The notes: generated from the sequence alone by a model not told the origin. A DNA stretch of 64,000 nt from an uncultured Microbacterium sp. (GCF_937927635.1 NZ_CALBRW010000016.1:248001-312000), one strand, 5' to 3'; positions 17,120-25,772 are shown, counted from the first letter of the stretch. Program-made: numbers and translations.

Positions 17120-17896
17120 TCACTCCGCGACGCGGACCTCGAACCCGGCATCCGTCAGGGCGATGCGCTCGGCATCCGGCGCCCCGGCGTCCGTGATCAC
17201 GACGGGGAACAGCGCAGCCCCGCCGACGTGAGCGAAGGCCGCCTTCCCGAGCTTCGACGCGTCGGCGACGATCACGGCGCGCGTCGCGCGCTGGGCCATC
17301 AGGCGGTTCACCTCGGCCTCCGCCTCGTCGTGCGTGGTGGCCCCGTCGTCCGCGGAGAGTCCGTTGACGCCGAGGAAGGCGATGTCCAACCGGATGCCTG
17401 CCAGCAGCTGCTGCACGAACGGGCCGATCAGCTCGAAGCTGCGCGAGTGGATCACGCCCCCGGTGACGACCACCTTGAACTCCGGGCGCATGGCCAGCTG
17501 CGCGGCGATGTTCACGGCATTGGTCACGACGGTGATCCCGTCGGCGCCGAGGTCGTCGCGGGCGGCGAGCGCCGCGGCGATGGCGGTCGTGGTGGTACCG
17601 CCGGAGAGTCCGACCACGTCACCCGGGGTGACCAGGGATGCCGCCGCCGCGGCGATCTGCTCCTTGGCGCCGGCGCCGAGGTGGCTGCGGTATTTGATCG
17701 GCAGCTCGTAGGCCACGGACTGAGCGACCGCGCCGCCGTGCGTGCGTGTGAGCAGCCGGCGCTCGGCGAGGCTGTCCAGGTCACGACGGGTGGTCGCCGC
17801 CGAGGCGCCGAAGCGCTCGACGAGCTGCTCCACCGACACCTCGCCCTGATCGGCCAGCAGGTCGAGGATGGCGGTCATCCGCGCCGCGCGGTTCAT
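17120..17896 (-). CDS. DeoR-family sugar-catabolism regulator
   Basis: A 258-residue DeoR repressor. The HTH (about 5-58) contains MTAILDLLADQGEVSVEQLV and ATTRRDLDSLAERRLLTRTHGGA, the family signature. The C-terminal effector domain has VGLSGGTTTTAIAAAL, TVVTNAVNIAAQL, and FLGVNGLSADDGATTHDEAEAEVNR with VIVADASKLGKAAFA. Such domains bind a phosphosugar. It overlaps the aldolase gene by four bases and is the last gene of the SIS-ROK-PfkB-aldolase unit, so it is its likely repressor, comparable with AgaR. Confidence 0.88.
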   Translation of the reverse strand: MNRAARMTAILDLLADQGEVSVEQLVERFGASAATTRRDLDSLAERRLLTRTHGGAVAQSVAYELPIKYRSHLGAGAKEQIAAAAASLVTPGDVVGLSGGTTTTAIAAALAARDDLGADGITVVTNAVNIAAQLAMRPEFKVVVTGGVIHSRSFELIGPFVQQLLAGIRLDIAFLGVNGLSADDGATTHDEAEAEVNRLMAQRATRAVIVADASKLGKAAFAHVGGAALFPVVITDAGAPDAERIALTDAGFEVRVAE

Positions 17897-18768
17897 CGCG
17901 CCTCGCCCGAGACCAGGGCGAACAGGCGCAGCATCCGCGCCGCCTCCTCGGCGACCGCCTCGCGCGCCGGGGCGACGTACTTGCGGGAGTCGACGAGCGT
18001 CCCGTCGGAAGCGAGCTTCTCGCGGATGGCGCGCGTGAAGAACCCGTTCAGGTGGGTGGAGACGTTGACCTTGGTCATGCCGGCGCGCACGGCCTGCACG
18101 ATCACGTCATCGGCCACACCCGAGGACCCGTGCAGCACCAGCGGCACGTCGCCGCCGCTGCGTCCGACGCCGCGCAGGGCGTCCTTCAGCCGCGCGATCA
18201 GGGCGATGTCGAGGGATGCCGAACGGTCCAGCATCGCGTGCGAAGAGCCGACCGCGACCGCCAGCGAGTCCACCCCGGTGGCCTCGACGAACGCGCGCGC
18301 CTCGTCGGGGTCGGTGCGCACGCCGGGCGCGTGGGCGCCATCCTTGCCGCCGACCTCGCCCAGCTCGGCCTCGATGAAGACCCCGGCTGCGCGGGCGCGG
18401 GCGGCGACGTCGGCGGTGAGCTCGACGTTCTCCTCGTAGTCCAGCCTGCCGCCGTCGAACATCACCGAGCCGAAGCCCAGCTCGATGGCCTCGTCGACCA
18501 GCTCCGGGCGATCGGCGTGGTCCAGGTGCACGGCGACGGGCGTCGTGGCCCGCCGTGCGATGGCCAGCGTCGCCCAGCCGATCGGCTCGAGGCCGCCGTG
18601 GTAGTCGGCGCAGTTCTGCGAGATCTGCAGGATCACGGGCAGCTGCGCCCGCTCGGATGCCTGCACCAGCGCCTCGGCGGTCTCGAGATGGATCACGTTG
18701 AATGCGCCGATGCCGGTGCTGGCGGAGGCTGCGGCGCGGACGAGCTCGCGTGCGGAGACGAGGGTCAT
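17893..18768 (-). CDS. Class II (tagatose/fructose-bisphosphate-type) aldolase
   Basis: A zinc-dependent aldolase of 291 residues like KbaY/GatY/FbaA. It shows GAFNVIHLETAEAL, the zinc-site HLDHAD (about 81-86), EAELGEVGGKDG, the second His in LAVAVGSSHAM, LVLHGSSGV, and GMTKVNVSTHLN. It should cleave tagatose or fructose 1,6-bisphosphate to glycerone phosphate and glyceraldehyde phosphate. It overlaps the PfkB gene and the DeoR gene by four bases each. With the SIS and kinase genes it suggests the last step of galactosamine-type catabolism. Confidence 0.85.
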   Translation of the reverse strand: MTLVSARELVRAAASASTGIGAFNVIHLETAEALVQASERAQLPVILQISQNCADYHGGLEPIGWATLAIARRATTPVAVHLDHADRPELVDEAIELGFGSVMFDGGRLDYEENVELTADVAARARAAGVFIEAELGEVGGKDGAHAPGVRTDPDEARAFVEATGVDSLAVAVGSSHAMLDRSASLDIALIARLKDALRGVGRSGGDVPLVLHGSSGVADDVIVQAVRAGMTKVNVSTHLNGFFTRAIREKLASDGTLVDSRKYVAPAREAVAEEAARMLRLFALVSGEAR

Positions 18769-20201
18769 CGGGACTCCTTCGGGTCGGATGCTGCGGACGA
18801 GGTCTCTGCTCTGGAACCGGACATGCCGTCGGCACCCCCGTCTCGTGCCGGAGGGACAGTCTCAGCGGAGGTGGCGGCATCGGGCGCCGCGGGATGAGCC
18901 GATGCCGCGGGACGAGTAGTGACGGTCAGTGCTGCTTCCAGCGCGGGCCAACTGGGGTGGATGTCTCCGGCGAGCGGCATGAGCACGGCCGCGGCGCTCC
19001 AGGCGGTGGCACGGCGCAGGATGCGCTCGGGGTCGCGGATGCCGGCATCCATCAGCACGGCGCACGCTGCCACCCCGGCGTCGCCGGCCCCGGTCGGGTT
19101 GCCGGCCAGTGGGGTGTCGAGGCGTGCATGCAGGACGCCCACGGCCGGCCCCGCGGCGGGCCGGTTTCCGGCATCCGTCCGGTTTCCGGCATCCGTCCCC
19201 TCCGGGCGTTCCACTTCGGGGGCCGACACGCCAGGTGACGGACGTTTCCCGCGAATCGGTCCGACATCTGGCGTGTCGGCCCCCGATTCGCAACCGGCAG
19301 GGGCACGGTCCGCCGGGGCGGCCGAGACGGTCAGCATCCCGTCCTTGCCGAGCGAGAGCAGCACGAGCTCGGCGCCGCGGCGCAGCAACTCACGGGCTCC
19401 GTCGACCGGGTCGTCCAGCCCGGTGGCGTCACGCAGCTCGTGCTCGTTGGGCTTGAGCACGGATGCCCCGGCATCCGCCGCCACCAGCAGTGCCGGCCCC
19501 GAGGTGTCGACGATGACCGTGGCGCCGGCATCGCGCCCGATCCGGATGAGTGCCGGCAGCAGGTCGTCCGGGGTGTCGGGCGGGAAGCTGCCCGAGATCA
19601 CCAGCACATCGGTGCCTGTGCGCGCCTCGGTGACGGCATCCGTCCGTTGCGCTCCGGGGGCCGACACGCCAGAATCAGGACGTTTCCCGCGAATCGGTCC
19701 GACATCTGGCGTGTCGCTCCCCGATTCGTAGCCGGCGGAGGACGGGCCAGTGACCCTGTCCCTGCCCCCGGGAGTCGCCCCGGTAGTCGCCCCAGCACGT
19801 GCACCGGCACCTGCCCCGGCGAGCGCGGAGGCGACGGCATCCTTCAACGCTCCCCACTCCGCGGCTGCCGGGGCCACGCCCCGCTCGTTCACGATGGTGG
19901 TGTCGCCCTCGGCCTCATCGACGAGCGCGATGCTGCGGCGAGTGGCCGCGGACACCGGCACCAGCACGTGCGGCACGCCTGCGGCATCCAGCTCGGCGGC
20001 GAACTCCGCGCCGGTCTCGCCGCCGGTGGTCGTGACGGCCACCACCGCGGCGCCCTGCCCATGCGCGACGCGGGCCACATTCAGGCCCTTTCCCCCAGCG
20101 CGGGCTCGCCCGGCATCCGCTCTGTGCACGCCGCCCAGCGTCAGCGAGGCGACGTGCCAGGTCAGGTCGAGGGCGGGGTTCGCGGTGACGGTGACGATCA
20201 T
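18765..20201 (-). CDS. 1-phosphofructokinase/tagatose-6-phosphate kinase (PfkB) with two inserted palindrome peptides
   Basis: A PfkB kinase of the FruK/LacC group. It opens MIVTVTANPALDLTWHV, has GGKGLNVARVAHGQG for sugar binding, VISGSFPPDT, VLKPNEHEL, and the catalytic NPTGAGDAGVAA. At 478 residues it is about 160 longer than the family's usual 310-320. The excess has four parts: a Gly/Ala/Arg/Thr-rich stretch before residue 160; an F1 palindrome peptide at about 160-183; a second at about 306-329, followed by the repeat TDAGNRTDAGNR; and a disordered Ala/Ser/Pro tail of about 50 residues. All lie between conserved blocks and keep the frame. The ATG at 20201 starts the homology. Confidence 0.82.
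   Translation of the reverse strand: MIVTVTANPALDLTWHVASLTLGGVHRADAGRARAGGKGLNVARVAHGQGAAVVAVTTTGGETGAEFAAELDAAGVPHVLVPVSAATRRSIALVDEAEGDTTIVNERGVAPAAAEWGALKDAVASALAGAGAGARAGATTGATPGGRDRVTGPSSAGYESGSDTPDVGPIRGKRPDSGVSAPGAQRTDAVTEARTGTDVLVISGSFPPDTPDDLLPALIRIGRDAGATVIVDTSGPALLVAADAGASVLKPNEHELRDATGLDDPVDGARELLRRGAELVLLSLGKDGMLTVSAAPADRAPAGCESGADTPDVGPIRGKRPSPGVSAPEVERPEGTDAGNRTDAGNRPAAGPAVGVLHARLDTPLAGNPTGAGDAGVAACAVLMDAGIRDPERILRRATAWSAAAVLMPLAGDIHPSWPALEAALTVTTRPAASAHPAAPDAATSAETVPPARDGGADGMSGSRAETSSAASDPKESR
19163..19198. repeat. Tandem 18-bp repeat inside pfkB-type gene
   Basis: GGTTTCCGGCATCCGTCC occurs twice without a gap (19163-19180, 19181-19198), adding six residues per unit to the kinase next to the F1 element. 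Confidence 0.9.
19209..19286. repeat. Dispersed palindrome family F1, copy 2 (in CDS)
   Basis: Perfect 19-bp arms (19216-19234 and 19268-19286, core GGGGGCCGACACGCCAG) flank a 33-nt loop. The stretch 19209-19285 matches 30159-30235 with one mismatch. Read on the minus strand in the kinase frame it gives DTPDVGPIRGKRPSPGVSA. Confidence 0.93.
19655..19723. repeat. Dispersed palindrome family F1, copy 1 (in CDS)
   Basis: The same element as 19209-19286 with a few changes (arm mismatches at the right end, a different loop start). It is read in the same frame and orientation and gives DTPDVGPIRGKRPDSGVSA. The right flank CCCCGATTCG is also shared with copy 2. Confidence 0.9.
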
Positions 20202-20319
20202 GCGACCACCGCCCGGCGCCCCTGCAGGACGCGGGAGCGGATGCACGACGCATCTGCTGCGATGGTCGTGCAGGCGTTCCCGGATCGTGCATCCGTACCC
20301 GGGTCTGATGCAAGAGAAG

Positions 20320-21303
20320 TCATGCCACCGCCTCCCTCGCCCGCAGCGCCGCCCCGAGGATGCCGGCGTTGCCGGACAGCTCGGCGGGGACCAGCGCGGG
20401 GATGCGGTGGAAGCTCAACCGGTCGGTCAGGCGGCGGCGCAGGTCGTCGAACAGTGCGCCGCCTGCCCGCGACAGCCCGCCGCCAATGACCACGGCGTCC
20501 GGAGCCATCACGGCGGTCAGCTGCGCGATGGACATGGCGAGAGCGTCCAGTGCCTCGTCCCAGATGCGCGCCGCGATCTCGTCACCGGCGGATGCCCGGG
20601 CGATGACCTCCTTCGCGCCGTCGACGGCGGTGCCGGTGGCCTCGGTGTACCGGCGCGAGATCGCACCGGCCGAGGCGCGCGCCTCCAGGCATCCGCGGGC
20701 CCCGCACGGGCACGGCCACTCCCCGATCGGCGAGTGGCCGATTTCGCCGGCATAGCCGCCGGCGGTGTACGGCTGCCCGCCCACCAGCAGTGCGCCGGCG
20801 ATGCCGGTGCCGATCACCAGCACGACCGCGTTGGCGTAGTCGCGGGCGCCGCCGAGTACACGCTCCGCCCAGCTGGCCGAGCGCACGTCATGATCGAAGG
20901 CGACCGGCAGGCCGAGCTCCGTGCGCATCAGGTCCCGGATGGGCGCATTGCACCAGCCGAGATTGCTGCTGAACACGCCGACGCCGTTCTCCGAGTCCAC
21001 GATGCCGGGCACGACGAGCCCGACGCCCTCCGGCACGATCTCCGGATGCTGCTCCCGCAGCTCCGACGCCAGCTCCGCCAGCCGCGCGATCAGCGATCCC
21101 GCCGCGTCGCCGTCGCCCACCGGAGTAGGCGTGCGCCGCAGCCCGACCGCCTCACCCGAGGCGTCGAACAGCGCCGACTTGACGTCGGTGCCGCCCACGT
21201 CGAACGCCAGTACGGGCGCGCCGGGGCCGATGCTGACGGCCGGTGCCAGCCGTTCGCCTGCCTCGTCGGTGACGACGTCCGGGATCCTGTCGGGCTCGGT
21301 CAT
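20320..21303 (-). CDS. ROK-family sugar kinase
   Basis: A 327-residue ROK kinase. The N-terminal phosphate loop is LAFDVGGTDVKSALFD; the ROK zinc motif CPCGARGCLEA is present, with the preceding GEIGHSPIG holding the His ligand; VLVIGTGIAGALLV and VVIGGGLSRAG complete the ATPase core. It phosphorylates a hexose or N-acetylhexosamine. The ATG at 21303 follows GAAGGTGG. In the cluster with SIS, PfkB and aldolase genes an N-acetylgalactosamine or galactosamine kinase (AgaK-like) is a reasonable guess. About 118 nt separate it from the PfkB gene, with short TGCACGA/TCGTGCA repeats in between. Confidence 0.85.
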   Translation of the reverse strand: MTEPDRIPDVVTDEAGERLAPAVSIGPGAPVLAFDVGGTDVKSALFDASGEAVGLRRTPTPVGDGDAAGSLIARLAELASELREQHPEIVPEGVGLVVPGIVDSENGVGVFSSNLGWCNAPIRDLMRTELGLPVAFDHDVRSASWAERVLGGARDYANAVVLVIGTGIAGALLVGGQPYTAGGYAGEIGHSPIGEWPCPCGARGCLEARASAGAISRRYTEATGTAVDGAKEVIARASAGDEIAARIWDEALDALAMSIAQLTAVMAPDAVVIGGGLSRAGGALFDDLRRRLTDRLSFHRIPALVPAELSGNAGILGAALRAREAVA

Positions 21304-21330
21304 GGCATCCACCTTCTCGGTGTGAAACTC

Positions 21331-22230
21331 TCAGTCGTCGAGGATGACCGAGCGGGTGAGGTTGCGCGGCAGGTCGGGGTCGAGCCCGCGCGCGACCGCG
21401 CGGTCGAGGGCGACGCGGTGCACGCGTACCAGTTCCGCCAGAGGATCGATCGGATGCTGCACGAAGCGGGCGCCGGTGGCCTCGACCTGCGCCTGCAGCC
21501 CGCCGGGCGCCGTGCCGAACTGCCAGGTGATGCGGCCGGGTGCGGCGATGGCGATGGGGCCGTGACGGTACTCCATCGAGCTGTACGACTCGGTCCACGA
21601 CTGCGACGACTCGCGCATCTTCAGGGCGGCCTCGTTGGCCAGTCCGAAGGTCCACCCCATGCCCAGGAAGCTGTACTGCTCGGCCTCGGTCAGCGAGACG
21701 TCGTCGGACGCCTGGTCGTCGAGCACGGCCTGCGCGTCGGCGATGGCCGCGGTGACGTCCTCGCCGAGCGAAGCCCGGAACAGCGTGAGCGCCGTGGTGG
21801 CGAAGCGGGTCTGCACGACGGACTGCTCATCGGCGAACGGCAGCGCGATGACGGTGTCGGCCAGATCCACCAGCGGCGAGGAGTCGTCGCCGAGCACGGC
21901 GATGATGGGCGTCCTGCCCTTCAGGCGCTCGGTCAGCTCGAGCACCTCGGTGGTGGTGCCGGAGCGGGTCAGCGCGACGACCGCGTCGTAGTCGCGGCCG
22001 AAGGGGAACTCGGATGCCGTGAACGCGTCGGTCTCGCCGTGGCCGGCGCCCTCGCGCAGCGCGGCGTAGGACTGGGCCATGAACCACGAGGTGCCGCATC
22101 CGACAACGGCGATCCGGGCGCCGGATGCCGGCAGCTGTGCCTGCTCGGTGCGCATGGCAGCGGCGCGCGCCCAGGTCTGCGGCTGTGAGGTGAGCTCTGC
22201 GCGCATGTGCGCGCCGGCGGCGTTGGTCAT
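21331..22230 (-). CDS. SIS-domain sugar isomerase/deaminase (AgaS-like)
   Basis: A 299-residue protein with two SIS phosphosugar-binding domains: IAVVGCGTSWFMAQSYAALRE and ALTRSGTTTEVLEL in the first, YSFLGMGWTFGLANEAALKMRE and EYRHGPIAI in the second. This is the arrangement of GlmS C-terminal halves and of AgaS, which turns galactosamine 6-phosphate into tagatose 6-phosphate plus ammonia. The ATG at 22230 follows AGGGGAGTCGGAT. It is the first gene of the cluster, behind an AT-rich promoter patch. Confidence 0.83.
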   Translation of the reverse strand: MTNAAGAHMRAELTSQPQTWARAAAMRTEQAQLPASGARIAVVGCGTSWFMAQSYAALREGAGHGETDAFTASEFPFGRDYDAVVALTRSGTTTEVLELTERLKGRTPIIAVLGDDSSPLVDLADTVIALPFADEQSVVQTRFATTALTLFRASLGEDVTAAIADAQAVLDDQASDDVSLTEAEQYSFLGMGWTFGLANEAALKMRESSQSWTESYSSMEYRHGPIAIAAPGRITWQFGTAPGGLQAQVEATGARFVQHPIDPLAELVRVHRVALDRAVARGLDPDLPRNLTRSVILDD

Positions 22231-22255
22231 ATCCGACTCCCCTAGATGCACGTTT

Positions 22256-22292
22256 GTGATCGCTTGATGCAAATAACGCTCATATTATGACA
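22256..22292 (-). promoter_or_regulatory. Probable promoter of the SIS-ROK-PfkB operon
   Basis: An AT-rich patch in very GC-rich surroundings, upstream of the SIS gene. On the minus strand CATAAT (complement of 22284-22289) is the best -10 candidate. The leader GCGTTATTTGCATCAAGCG may hold a DeoR operator. No clear -35 was found. Confidence 0.4.
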
Positions 22293-22323
22293 TTCAGCGG
22301 CGGCGGGTGTCGAGCTTCGGATT

Positions 22324-22405
22324 TCATAACTCCGGAGATCCACAGGGGGATCGAACCAGAAAGCGGTTGCTGGGTCCGAGATGCCACGGATCTCCGGAGT
22401 TATGA
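22324..22405. repeat. Dispersed palindrome family F2, copy B (intergenic)
   Basis: Perfect 18-bp arms TCATAACTCCGGAGATCC (22324-22341) and its complement (22388-22405), with a 46-nt loop, between the SIS promoter and the end of the chorismate mutase gene. Confidence 0.9.
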
Positions 22406-22455
22406 CCCGAGGGGACGAGGGACCGGGAGGGGTGGCCGGACGGCAGGACGCCGGC

Positions 22456-22752
22456 TCAGCGGCCCTCGGCGGCCTCAGTGTGGTGGCGGATGACCTCGGC
22501 GACGACGAAGTTGAACCACTTCTCGGCGAACTCGGGGTCGAGGTGCGCGTCCTCGGCCAGCGCGCGCAGCCGCGCGACCTGCTGCTCCTCGCGCTGCGGG
22601 TCGGAGGCCGGCATCGCGTGCGCGGCCTTCAGATGACCGACCTGCTGCGTGGCGCGGAAGCGCTCGGCGAGGATGTAGACCAGCGACGCGTCGAAGTTGT
22701 CGATGCTGGCGCGCAGGCGCAGCAGCTCGGCACGGGCTTCCTCGTCGTTCAT
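22456..22752 (-). CDS. Chorismate mutase (AroQ type)
   Basis: A 98-residue all-helical chorismate mutase that converts chorismate to prephenate. LLRLRASIDNFDASLVYILAERFRATQQVGHLKAAH (about 8-43, quoted in parts LRASIDNFDASL and LAERFRATQQVGHLK) carries the conserved Arg and Lys, and DPQREEQQVARLRALAEDA follows. The ATG at 22752 has GAGGAGG upstream; a longer frame lacks homology. It stands alone, divergent from the AI-2E-family gene. Confidence 0.88.
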   Translation of the reverse strand: MNDEEARAELLRLRASIDNFDASLVYILAERFRATQQVGHLKAAHAMPASDPQREEQQVARLRALAEDAHLDPEFAEKWFNFVVAEVIRHHTEAAEGR

Positions 22753-22892
22753 CGATCCTCCTCGAACCGCCTGGTCGGACAGTTCGACGATAGTCGGCAT
22801 CCGTCGTCCGCATCACGCGGATTGCAGCGCCCGTTGCCCGAATCGCTCCCTTCACACGATTCGAAGCACGGAGCGCACATAGAGTGTTCGGC

Positions 22893-24083
22893 ATGAGCGC
22901 CGACGAATCCTCGACACCCGCGACTGAAGCAGAGGACGCCGCCGAGGGGGCGCACTCCCCGGCATCCGCTCCGGCGAAGGCCGCGGGCAAGGCGGCCCGC
23001 AAGGTCGTGGAGCCGCCGGCGCCGAGCCGCTCGTTCTGGACGCGCATCGACAAGCCGTTCGTGTTCGGGTTCCTCGTCACGCTGGGCGGCCTGGCGGCGA
23101 TCCTGCTGGCCATCACGCTCACCAACCTGTCGACGGTGCTGATCTACGTGGCCTTCGCCATGTTCGCCGCCCTCGGCCTGGACCCCGCCGTGCGGTTCCT
23201 CGAGCGCCGCGGGCTCTCGCGCGGCGTGAGCGTGCTGAGCGTCATCCTCGGTCTGGTCGTCGTGCTGGCGCTGATCCTGTGGATGATCATCCCCGTGGTG
23301 GTCGAGCAGGTGACGATGTTCGTCAAGTCCGTGCCGAACCTCATCACCGACTTCATGCACAGCGATGTGTACGGGTTCCTGGAGAAGCAGTTCGGCGACC
23401 AGTTCCAGCAGCTGGTCGAGGATGCGCAGAAGTTCCTCACCGACGGCAAGACCTGGCAGGCCGTCGGCGGCGGAGCGCTGCAGGTGGGCAGCTCGATCGC
23501 CACCGGTATCTCGGGCTTCATCGTGGTGCTGGTGCTGACGCTGTACTTCGTCGCGGGACTGCCCACGATCAAGACCGCGCTGCTGCGCTTCGCGCCGGCC
23601 CGCGACCGCGAGAGCGCCCGCGGCATCACCGACCAGATCACCGACTCGGTGGGCGGCTACGTGCAGGGCATGGTGATCCTGGCGTTCGCGAATGCCATCG
23701 TCACGCTGATCCTCTACCTGGTGCTGCAGCTGCCGTTCCCGCCGCTGATGGCCGCGGTGGCGTTCCTGATCACGCTGATCCCGTTGGTGGGCTCGGTGCT
23801 GTTCTGGGCGATCGGCTCGGTGATCGCGCTGTTCTCCGACCCCTGGCACGCGCTGTTCTTCGCGATCATCTACCTGGTGTACATGCAGGTGGAGGCGTAC
23901 TTCCTCACCCCGCGCGTGATGAACAAGGCCGTCTCGGTGCCCGGCGCCCTCGTCGTGATCGGCGCGCTGGCCGGCGGCACGCTGCTGGGCCTGCTGGGCG
24001 CGCTCGTGGCGGTGCCGGTCACGGCATCCATCCTGATCATCATCAATCAGGTGTGGCTGCCCCGCCAGGATGCCCGGGTCTGA
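22893..24083 (+). CDS. AI-2E family transporter
   Basis: A 396-residue polytopic membrane protein of the AI-2E/YdiK/PerM family. After a cytoplasmic Ala/Pro-rich head of about 50 residues come paired helices (FGFLVTLGGLAAILLAITL, LIYVAFAMFAALGLDPAVRFLERRG in two parts), a long extracytoplasmic loop, and the family's second half with GYVQGMVILAFANAIV, LPLMAAVAFL-type helices, LIPLVGSVLFWAIG and the end GTLLGLLGALVAVPVTA. The substrate is unknown; members include transporters and Na+/H+ antiporters. The ATG at 22893 is preferred over a GTG three codons earlier. It ends 22 nt from the convergent OpuC-type gene. Confidence 0.85.
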   Translation: MSADESSTPATEAEDAAEGAHSPASAPAKAAGKAARKVVEPPAPSRSFWTRIDKPFVFGFLVTLGGLAAILLAITLTNLSTVLIYVAFAMFAALGLDPAVRFLERRGLSRGVSVLSVILGLVVVLALILWMIIPVVVEQVTMFVKSVPNLITDFMHSDVYGFLEKQFGDQFQQLVEDAQKFLTDGKTWQAVGGGALQVGSSIATGISGFIVVLVLTLYFVAGLPTIKTALLRFAPARDRESARGITDQITDSVGGYVQGMVILAFANAIVTLILYLVLQLPFPPLMAAVAFLITLIPLVGSVLFWAIGSVIALFSDPWHALFFAIIYLVYMQVEAYFLTPRVMNKAVSVPGALVVIGALAGGTLLGLLGALVAVPVTASILIIINQVWLPRQDARV

Positions 24084-24105
24084 GCATCCCGGCGGGGCGA
24101 CTGCA

Positions 24106-25023
24106 TTACTTGATGCCCTTGTCGGCAAGCCACTTCTTGGCGATGTCGGGGGCGGACGCCTGATCCACCGTGGACTGCACGTTGAGGGCCACCAGGTCGT
24201 CCGCGGTGAGCGCCGCTGAGACCTTGTTGATCACGCCGCTGATCTTGTCGGCGATGTCGCTGGAGGCGATCGGTACCACGTTCGAGGCCAGGATCATGTT
24301 CTTCGGGTCCTTCAGCGCCACGATGTCCTTGGTCTGGAACGACGGGTCGGCGGTGTAGATGTCGGCCACCTGGATCTGACCGGCCAGCAGCGACTCGAGC
24401 GTGCTGTCGGCCGTGGCCGAGAAGCCCAGGTCGACGTTGTAGAACTTCTTCGCGCCGGCGGGTCCGTAGGGCCGCTGCTCGAGCTCGGGCGCGCCGCCGA
24501 GGACCGGCTTGGTCTTCAGCTTGGACAGGTCGGCGATCGACTCGAGCCCGTTGTCGGCCGCGAACTTCTTCGTGACCGTGTAGGTGTCCTGGTCGCTGGC
24601 CTTCGCATAGTCCAGCGCGGTCAGGCCTTCGGGCAGGGCCTTCTGCAGCGCGGCGTACACGTCGTCGGGGCTGGTGGCGGTGGCGTTCTTGTCGAGGTAC
24701 TCCAGCAGGTTGCCGGTGTACTCCGGGAACAGGTTGATCTTGCCGGATTCCACATCGGGCATATAGGCGTCGCGCTGGCCGATGTTGAACTTGCGCTGCA
24801 CTGTGAAGCCGTCGCCCTCCAGCGCCTGCGCGTAGATCTCGGCGATGATCTCGTTGGAGTAGTAGGCCTGCGAGCCGACGACGATCGTGTCGCCGCCGCT
24901 CGAGCCGGAGCTCTCGGCGGGCTTGTCGAGCGGATTGCTGCTGCCGCAGCCGGCGAGCGCGAGGGTCGCGGCCAGCGCGACGCCCGCCGCGAGGACGAGT
25001 CGGGACTTGCGTGCGGTGATCAT
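24106..25023 (-). CDS. opuCC: OpuC-type osmoprotectant-binding lipoprotein
   Basis: A 305-residue substrate-binding protein of the OpuCC/OsmF/YehZ class. The signal peptide MITARKSRLVLAAGVALAAT ends in the lipobox LAGC, followed by a Ser/Gly linker. The mature part has IVVGSQAYYSNEIIAEIYAQ, INLFPEYTGNLLEYLD, VLGGAPELEQRPYGPAG and QIQVADIYTADP, which belong to this family. GAGAGGCACACC precedes the ATG. It is the last gene of the DUF427-ATPase-permease-permease operon. It binds choline, glycine betaine or carnitine-like solutes. Confidence 0.88.
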   Translation of the reverse strand: MITARKSRLVLAAGVALAATLALAGCGSSNPLDKPAESSGSSGGDTIVVGSQAYYSNEIIAEIYAQALEGDGFTVQRKFNIGQRDAYMPDVESGKINLFPEYTGNLLEYLDKNATATSPDDVYAALQKALPEGLTALDYAKASDQDTYTVTKKFAADNGLESIADLSKLKTKPVLGGAPELEQRPYGPAGAKKFYNVDLGFSATADSTLESLLAGQIQVADIYTADPSFQTKDIVALKDPKNMILASNVVPIASSDIADKISGVINKVSAALTADDLVALNVQSTVDQASAPDIAKKWLADKGIK

Positions 25024-25046
25024 GGTGTGCCTCTCTGTGGAACGGT

Positions 25047-25772
25047 TCAGGCGACGGCAGCGCGGTTCGCGCTGCGTCGTGAGATGTGATCGGATGCCGG
25101 GTGCTGCGACTGCACGCCCGCGGGGACGACCGCCCGCTGCAGGCCTGCCAGCAGCAGATCGACGATGAGCGCCAGCGCGGCTACCAGCAGCGCGCCGGCC
25201 AGCACCTGGTCGAAGCGGTGCAGCGGGATGCCCTGGATGATGGGCCAGCCCAGCCCGCCGAGGTTGACGTACGCACCGATGGTGACGGTGGCGATGACCT
25301 GCAGCAGGGCGGAGCGGATGCCGCCGACCAGCAGCGGCATGCCCAGCGGCAGCTCCACCTTGGTGAAGATCTGCCACTCGGTCATGCCGACCGCGCGGGC
25401 GGCGTCGACGGTGTGACGGTCGATGGCCTCGAAGCCCGTGTAGGCGCCGGCCAGCAGCGAGGGGATGGCCAGCAGCACGAAGGTGATGATTGCAGCCAAC
25501 GGCGTCTGCAGCACCCCGAGCACCAGCACCAACAGGATCAGCAGCCCGAACGACGGCACGGCCCGCGCAGCGCCGGAGATCGCGACGGCGATCTCGCGCC
25601 CCTTTCCCGTGTGCCCGATCAGCCAGCCCGCGGGCAGTGCGATGGCGGCCGCGACCGCCACCGAGATCACGGTGTACAGCAGGTGCTGGCCCAGCAGCAC
25701 GGGCAGCGCGTACTGTCCCTGCCACTGCGCGGGATCCGTCAGCCAGGCGATGGCGTCGGTGAAGAGGTTCAT
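25047..25772 (-). CDS. opuCD: OpuC-type ABC permease 2
   Basis: A 241-residue permease with five or six helices. The EAA coupling segment DAARAVGMTEWQIFTKVELPLG (about 123-144, read as DAARAVGMTEWQ then KVELPLG) is typical, followed by VIATVTIGAYVNLGGLG. A 30-residue polar tail follows the last helix. Its ATG at 25772 overlaps the stop of the preceding permease by four bases, which decides the start. It forms the channel with the other permease. Confidence 0.88.
   Translation of the reverse strand: MNLFTDAIAWLTDPAQWQGQYALPVLLGQHLLYTVISVAVAAAIALPAGWLIGHTGKGREIAVAISGAARAVPSFGLLILLVLVLGVLQTPLAAIITFVLLAIPSLLAGAYTGFEAIDRHTVDAARAVGMTEWQIFTKVELPLGMPLLVGGIRSALLQVIATVTIGAYVNLGGLGWPIIQGIPLHRFDQVLAGALLVAALALIVDLLLAGLQRAVVPAGVQSQHPASDHISRRSANRAAVA

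Noticed and set aside
19216..19286. F1 palindrome as an invertible switch
   Set aside because: The loop is only 33 nt and no recombinase gene or promoter lies in it; a coding insertion explains the data better.
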